Of a DNA stretch of 64,000 nucleotides, positions 58,336-64,000 are shown in pieces. Origin of the DNA: Raffaelea ambrosiae (lineage: Eukaryota > Ascomycota > Sordariomycetes > Ophiostomatales > Ophiostomataceae). Position numbers and translations under genes: made by a program. The stretch lies in contig PCDI01000010.1 of the NCBI GenBank assembly GCA_002778195.1, forward strand, positions 1,233,831 through 1,297,830. Reading direction: 5' to 3'. Under the pieces are notes generated by a model. That model had not been told where the DNA came from, made no database searches, and saw only the letters and a program-made list of their open reading frames with translations. The stretch's first letter is position 1. Every line of letters starts with the position of its first letter.

Positions 58336-59934
58336 ATGGCTTTGAAGGTGAGACAGCAAGTCCATTCTTCATCGCGGCATTCCAGGTCCTTACGTGATGT
58401 CCTATAAAATGCGATTCTCGTAACTATAAAGGCTGGTTCGATGGCTGACAATATATGCATCTTGCGTGTAGACCATCTCGGCCAAGGCGGCGGCGGCCCT
58501 GGACAAGGAGCTGATGAGCACGGGCGCCTTTTCTATTGACCAGCTGATGGAGCTGGCCGGCCTGTCCGTGTCGCAAGTTGGTGAGTCGATGGGAAGAGGA
58601 GAGTGCGATCGGGACTCGACTCGGATCATTGATTGACGTGCTCCAGTGTACCGCGTGCACCCTCTCAGCAAGGGCCCGAGAATACTCGTGGCCTGCGGAC
58701 CAGGCAACAACGGTAGGTTGGATGGTCCCGGTCTGGCGAATCTCTCGACAGTCCAGAACAGCTTGTCCATGCTGCACAAGCACAAGTTGTCACTAACCCA
58801 AACAGGCGGCGATGGCCTGGTGGCGGCCCGTCATCTGCGCCACTACGGCTACGAGCCGTCCATCTACTATCCCAAGCAGAGCAAGAATGATCTCTACCAG
58901 GTGCGTTGTTGCAATTCTAGCGTGTTTTTTGTCGAGCTTGATGCCGAGCTTGATGCTGTGCTTGTTGTGTCTCGTTCTTATTTTCCAGATGCGATTGTGG
59001 TTACTCTGAACGCCCTGTATAACACGTGTGTCCTGCGTCTCTTGCCTCTTGTGGGATACTCGCATATGCCCATCTATGATCCTTTCTACCATCATTTCCT
59101 GTTTTCTTTTCATACCGTTTTGTCGCTTTTGTTGGGTGTCTGTCTTTCGATATAGTTGTGCCCGCTCGATGTTGCCCCTTTATCCCTAGAAGTATAAAAT
59201 GCCCTTGCCGTGTTTTGTGTGCTTCGTCTGCTTTTTGTGTATAGCCCAGTTGGCTCATGCTCCCATCATTATGTCGGCAGCGCCTTTCCAAGCAACTCGA
59301 AGACCTCCGTGTTCCGTTTGTGGACGATTTCCCCGCTGCCCTTGCCTCGTCCGACCATGTTGTCGACGCAATCTTTGGTGAGTCCAGTTCTTGTCACGGA
59401 TCGAATGATATTATCGCCTGTCTCGCCATCCACCACATCCCTGTCGGTCCGACTTAGTTGACTTTTGCAGGCTTCTCCTTCTCGGGCGAGGTCCGCGCAC
59501 CGTTCCAGTCGGTCATCCAGGCCCTCGAAGAGACAAACGTGCCTGTCACCTCGGTCGATGCCCCGTCGTCGTGGGACATCGAGAACGGCCCGCCCGCGTC
59601 GGGCGTGGGCAGCAAGTTTCATCCGGCCGTGCTGGTGAGCCTGACGGCACCGAAGCCGCTGGTGCATCACTTCAAAGGACGGCACTTTATCGGGGGGAGG
59701 TATGTTCCTAGAGCCGCCCTGCTGGTCAATCTGTGTTCTTTGTGCTTCCGTCTGTCTCGCGTGTCTTTTCACTAACCTGCTAGATTCGTGGCACCGGGCA
59801 TCGCCGAAAAGTACGATTTCGAGGTGCCGCACTATGAAGGGATCGACCAGATCGTCGAGGTTGGCGTTTCGGGGGAAGTTGTAAAAGACGGAAGATTGAT
59901 AGAGAATCTGATAGGGGGTCTGCTCGTCCATTGA
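58336..59934 (+). CDS. NAXE: NAD(P)H-hydrate epimerase (YjeF_N domain)
   Basis: This enzyme epimerises the R form of damaged NAD(P)HX to the S form, so that the dehydratase can repair it. Seven exons, 58336-58347, 58472-58580, 58647-58712, 58806-58900, 59281-59377, 59471-59699 and 59784-59934, encode 252 residues. The protein runs from MALKTISAKAAAALDKELM through FSIDQLMELAGLSVSQ, VACGPGNNGGDGLVAARHL, SSDHVVDAIFGFSFSGEVR and VTSVDAPSSWDIE to KYDFEVPHYEGIDQIVEV. All blocks of the YjeF N-terminal domain are in order. About 20 residues beyond IVEV form an unusual extension. The fourth intron is 380 bases, the longest in the window. The first exon has only four codons. Confidence 0.9.
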
Positions 59935-60056
59935 TTGTTGCCGTTTCGTTGTTCTTTCTCCGCTCCTTGTCAACAAAACAAAAGTGCCGTGTCTGCGTAT
60001 GTTTGTTGTTGTCCCATCTCTTTTGGGTTTCTTTCTCCTCAGTTCCTGCCCGTCCT

Positions 60057-60254
60057 TCACATCGTGCGGCACCCGCCGTGCCGGCTGTTCGGACAGAGCG
60101 GGCTCGGGCACTGTCCTTCAGGCACCATGATCGACTCAGACGCGGTGCCGAGAGGACACTCCAGCAGCGGCGGGTGGTATTCTTTGCAGAACTCAACGTA
60201 GATCAGATAGCTTCTCCCGCAGACTGGGCACACGGCCATGTGCGCCTTGCACAT
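60057..60254 (-). CDS. Small cysteine-rich hypothetical protein
   Basis: The frame encodes 65 residues with eight cysteines (positions 2, 9, 12, 23, 33, 49, 54, 62). It contains CPVCG, ECPLG, CPSPLCPNS and GGC, which resembles the small Cys-rich orphan proteins common in filamentous ascomycetes. There is no signal peptide, so a secreted effector is not suggested by this exon alone. An upstream exon is possible. It lies convergent to NAXE, 123 bases from its stop. Function unknown. It could also be an open frame by chance, but the cysteine spacing argues against this. Confidence 0.45.
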   Translation of the reverse strand: MCKAHMAVCPVCGRSYLIYVEFCKEYHPPLLECPLGTASESIMVPEGQCPSPLCPNSRHGGCRTM

Positions 60255-61710
60255 TTAAAAAAAATAGGAGAAGAAGAACAGAGACGAACAACAGGCAGAA
60301 GAAGTAGAAGAGGAAATACAACGGAACAGAAGACACAATACACCAGACCCAACAGGGGACGATGTATCCACTGCTTCGGGGGTAGTTATAGTAATAATAG
60401 CAAATTACAGCAGGACGCCTCGAGCTGTCCACACGCTGGAAGAACTGTGACAAACAGACAACAGGCAACAGGAAATGCTCCTCTTTTCTGCAATAATGCT
60501 GTGCTCCTCTCGTCGAGCGAGACGGCTGCCACGCTCTGGGGAAGGGGAGGCTTATCTTCAACGGAAAGGTCCACCCCGAGCTAGTTTTTTCTTTTCTTTC
60601 TTGCTTTCTTTTTTGGTGTGGTCTTGGTGCGAGATTCGGGATTCTGGGCGTGTGTTCTGCTGTTGCATGGGGGGGGTGGGGGGGGGTGTCTGTAGTTATG
60701 TCTGTGTCTCCTCTAGGCGGTCTGTGTCTGATGAGGCTGCCGGCCTTATTTTTTGAGCTGTTTCCCCTCTGGTCAGGAGACTTCAGGAAGAATTTCGCCC
60801 TGTCGTCCGGCGGCTTTCGTACCTTTGCGTTGGTGGCGTCTAGCTTGACAGAGTGGTGTCAGGTTTTCTGCAGCTGCCGCCCGTTGTTGTTGATATTGTT
60901 GCTCTTCTAGCTGCTCTCAGTCTGGGCTGTCCGAGTTGTCCAAGGTGTTTGAACTGCTTGTGCTGTCCAGTTGTGGTCTGATATGTCTGGGTGGATAGTT
61001 GGGTCTGCGTATACGTTCCAGCAGATTTCTTTTCTCTCTCGTGGATTCTTTTTCTTCTTCCTCGGAGTCCCCCCGGTTTGGTCACTTCCTCGTCGTCTTC
61101 TTCTTTCTGTATCTCTGCGTTCTGAAGCCAACAGCGTCTGCTTGTGCATTTCGGTGTTGGTGTGCTGCTGGAAGAGTTGTGTGTCTTGTGCCCGTGGCAA
61201 TCGTGGTCGGCAAAAAGCGGAGGGGGCTCAGGACGATATGGGCAGTAGTGAAAGAGGCAGCCAGGACGGGACATATTCTAATAATGGAATATATGGCAGC
61301 AGAAGGCAACGTACGAGCCGAGTTGACGTCAGAGTTGGTATGCAGGAAGTGCATTTGACCTCCTTCCGAGCAGGAATATAAAAATAGAATACAACTTAAT
61401 GCGGGAATGTGCTGTTGTGACCGCAAAATATGGTGGACTTGGCCGCCGCTTTTTGCGGCTTCAACAGTGGGAAGAATGTCACATAGAAGTACCATGTACA
61501 ATGCAAGCTTTTTTCACACGGAACAAATAAGAGTAGACAAATTAGCGCTGGCACGGAATGGGCAGGGGACCCCCTTCCGGGACTCGCTCAAAAAATAGCC
61601 CTTGCCTATTCCAGAGCCGCCCTAAATAAATATAAATACTGGAGGTAGCCGAGGTTTAGCGTGCTCTGTGCTTGTTTCAAGACTTCGATGGTAGATGCTC
61701 GCCAGCAGCC
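60255..61710. other. 1.4-kb gap before the DUF3435 gene; candidate Starship left edge
   Basis: I see no convincing gene. The left half is G/T-rich on the plus strand (60580-61200); the right half (61370-61700) is A/T-richer. If the downstream recombinase is a Starship captain, the left end of the element should lie inside this stretch. No target-site repeat can be fixed because the other end lies outside the window. Confidence 0.4.
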
Positions 61711-64000
61711 ATGGACGGCTACAGCTCGCACTTCTCCGACTTTATCAACAAGTTCTCTGACCTAGAAGCTAAAGACCGCGCTGCGAAAAGTCGGCGAACA
61801 ACGTTGTCAGCCAGCCAACGCGCCGCGCAAAGAGACCAACTGCGCAACATTTCCCACTTTCAACCTCGTCTTGCAAAAGGCACCAAACTCAATACACTCG
61901 CGATTCAAAAAAAATGGAAAAGGTTTGAGCCACATCTTTGAGTCCCTTTAACGCCGCAGCGTTCCACTCACAAATCACAAAGATTTTGCGACGCAAGTCG
62001 CTTTCCAGATTGGAGAGAAGCGCTAAAAGTCGCGGATTCTGCAGCATTCATGGATTTCCTCCTTTACATTTGCCAAGAGTATAACGTCACGTCGGAAGGC
62101 ACGACATGGCAGTATTTTCGCCAGTTGAAGCAACTCTACACCAACGTTACGGGCCAATTCCTTGACAGGAATAAAAGTAAAGAAATCAAAAACGTAAGTA
62201 TAAGATGTTTTAGTATTTATTTTATACATTCAAAGAAAATTCACTAAGTTTTTATCTAGTACCACGACGCTCAATTGGTCCCCCAATTTCTCCTTCGTAA
62301 ACCAAACGCGAATGGAAAGGCTGTTGCTGACATCGGGACGTTACTTTCTCTGTTAATCCTAAACATTGCCTACGATACAGGCATCTTTCCCGTCGAGACG
62401 CATCGCGTGCAGCTTGCAGGATGCTATCTACTCCTCGCGTATACAGGTGCACGACCAGCAGAAATCGTCGACCATGAGAAGGAAATACCGAAAGACGGGT
62501 CTTGGGAGGAGCTTTACGGCAAGGATGGTTCCGAGCATGAGGGAAACAAACCGAGTCCAGCCGAAAGCCTCGTCCTCCAAGAAAATCTTTCGCGGGGACG
62601 GCCGAATGCACTTTGCTATGAAGACATCACCATGATGGTCGTGCGCCATCCCGAAACAGGGCAGGACGTCCTCGCTATGGCGATACGATTCGCCCATCAT
62701 AAGGGAGCTGAAAATAACTTCAAGCCGTAAGTATAGGTCTCTTTTTCTCTTTGGCAACTGTATAGTAACTGGTTATTAGGACTGTTTTCTTCTTTACAGT
62801 GAAGAGAAGAGTGATCCTTTGTCTCATCACAGTGATTGTCAGTCTGGCACTCCGCGATGGCGCCTTTGAAGCGGAAGGCCTCACCGACGCGGGGCATGTC
62901 TTTTCTATCAGAAATATCCCCCCCGCGAGGTGTACGTTTCTACACTGGAAGGAAACAATGTTGAAAGTTCCCGTATTCCGCCGTTTCGAAGGCTCTTTTC
63001 TCTCCCCCAGCCAGCCCCTTCAGTACTCCCGGCTGCGAGACGACATGAGAAGACAATCGCTTGATGCTGGGAGTGAAGAGCCTCTGGAACCCAAGGCTTT
63101 CCGGCGCATGACGGCTAATGCCGTGAACGGTATGTACATGCTATTGACAACGCTTATTGTCGAGTTTTCTCTAATCAGTCGACCTGTAGGAGACGCATCG
63201 GATGCCGTGCGCGACCAAGCTATGCGGCACAACCCGAAATGGGCAACATTCAATTCTGCGTATATCAATGAAAAAATCCAGTTCGATGTCCAGAACGCAG
63301 TCCTGGGAGAGCCAAAAGAAGATGCCCTGATCCAGTTTTGGTCTCATATGGGCCTAACAAGTGACCCACGTGCCAGTAGCAACATGGTCCCTGAGACGGT
63401 CTGGAATACCATTCCCCCCGATCCGGAAATCACGAATCTGAAGACGCAGAGAGCAATAGCGAAGGGAGCCCAGTTTCGTATTCGAGGTCATCCTGATGAA
63501 GACAAAATTCGAAATCTCACCAAAGCTATCAACACCAAGACCTTGCAACGGCGCCAAAAAATCAAAAACAACTATCGGCGGTACTACTTTCGAAATCGGT
63601 CAACGTGGGATATCGAGAAGCAAAAGCAGCAGGGTGTGGCAGTCTTCGACGTTGAGTATATCCACCCAGCCATAACACTCGACATACCAGAGCGTGCCAC
63701 GCTCGCGGAAATTCTTGTCAACCAGCCAGACAACTTGGACTCCGTGGAAGCGACTCAGCTTTGCGTCCAGGCCGCTAATCTTATGGCAGCGCTAAACGGT
63801 CGACGAGAGACATCGAGACGAAAACGAACTGAGCACACGAGAAAACCTGATATCGCTGTGCCGGGCGACCCTCCCGTTACGTCACCCACATTTCCTACTG
63901 TTATGAGTCGGTCTCAATGCCCTCGCTGCATAGGGGATGCCAGACTCTCGTACGAGGAGAGGACATTCACATACTGCAGGCCAGCGGTGATGAATGACCA
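61711..64000 (+). mobile_element. DUF3435 tyrosine recombinase, candidate Starship captain (3' end outside window)
   Basis: DUF3435 proteins are crypton-related tyrosine recombinases; those called captains move fungal Starship transposons. Exons are 61711-61922, 61983-62193, 62260-62726, 62780-63129 and 63190 to the window end, open for 683 residues so far with no stop or frameshift. An N-terminal helical part has IQKKWKRFCD across the first intron. The catalytic part has LLLAYTGARPAEIVDHE (Arg206), GRPNALCYEDI, PETGQDVLAMAIRFAHHKGA, TVFFFTVKRRVILC, LQYSRLRDDMRRQSLDAG (Tyr379, Arg383) and RHNPKWATFNSAYINEK (Tyr438, likely nucleophile). At 657-660 a CPRC followed by RLSYEERTFTYCRPAVMNDH begins the family's C-terminal zinc-finger-like region. 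The third intron (62727-62779) ends at ttattag; using the later cag at 62797 would break the frame. The ATG at 61711 is the first in frame. The gene looks intact. Confidence 0.85.

Overview
The window is nuclear DNA of a filamentous ascomycete (Pezizomycotina), most likely a sordariomycete. Genes are protein-coding, on both strands, and broken by short introns of about 50-120 bases with gtaagt-like donors and ctaac...ag acceptors. Gene content is typical of that group: a PROPPIN, a Cdc11-type septin, MOB2, TOM5, a twin CX9C complex I subunit and a DUF3435 recombinase. All assignments come from reading the sequence; no search was run. Exon sums were checked by hand and are multiples of three for every complete gene.

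Left part (1-25.5 kb). A tRNA-Ile(AAU) with a 17-base intron and a short relic of a fungal transcription-factor C-terminus come first. Adenylosuccinate lyase (11 exons) follows. Next are two tandem glutathionyl-hydroquinone-reductase-like genes; the upstream one is decayed, and both lack the catalytic cysteine. Then come the dynein light intermediate chain, a DUF255/SPATA20-like thioredoxin-fold protein, an RBMX2/Ist3-type splicing factor, an Hsv2/WIPI3-type PROPPIN, a Cdc11-type septin and a BAX-inhibitor (TMBIM) protein.

Middle part (25.5-45 kb). Ceramide synthase (LAG1) and a secreted CAP/PRY1 protein are followed by more than 9 kb with no convincing gene. This desert holds simple repeats, a 20-bp minisatellite, and repeated copies of the 9-mer TACTCGTAC. 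It ends at a degraded pogo/Fot1-like transposase that keeps the CENP-B HTH but has lost its DDE core.

Right part (45-64 kb). The genes are NDUFA8-like complex I subunit, Nup57/Nup54, TOM5 (48 residues in three small exons), MOB2, the glycine decarboxylase P-protein, mitochondrial ribosomal protein bS16m, NAD(P)HX epimerase and a small cysteine-rich ORF. After a 1.4-kb gap the window ends inside a DUF3435 tyrosine recombinase read toward the right edge. DUF3435 recombinases are the 'captains' of Starship giant transposons, so a Starship may begin near 60.3-61.7 kb and continue beyond the window. This is the most interesting element present.

Most genes are housekeeping and arranged as divergent pairs sharing 0.5-3 kb promoters (SPATA20-like/RBM, HSV2/septin, BXI1/LAG1, NDUFA8/NUP57, MOB2/GCV2, bS16m/NAXE) or as convergent pairs. 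No metabolic gene cluster and no bacterial-style operon is present.
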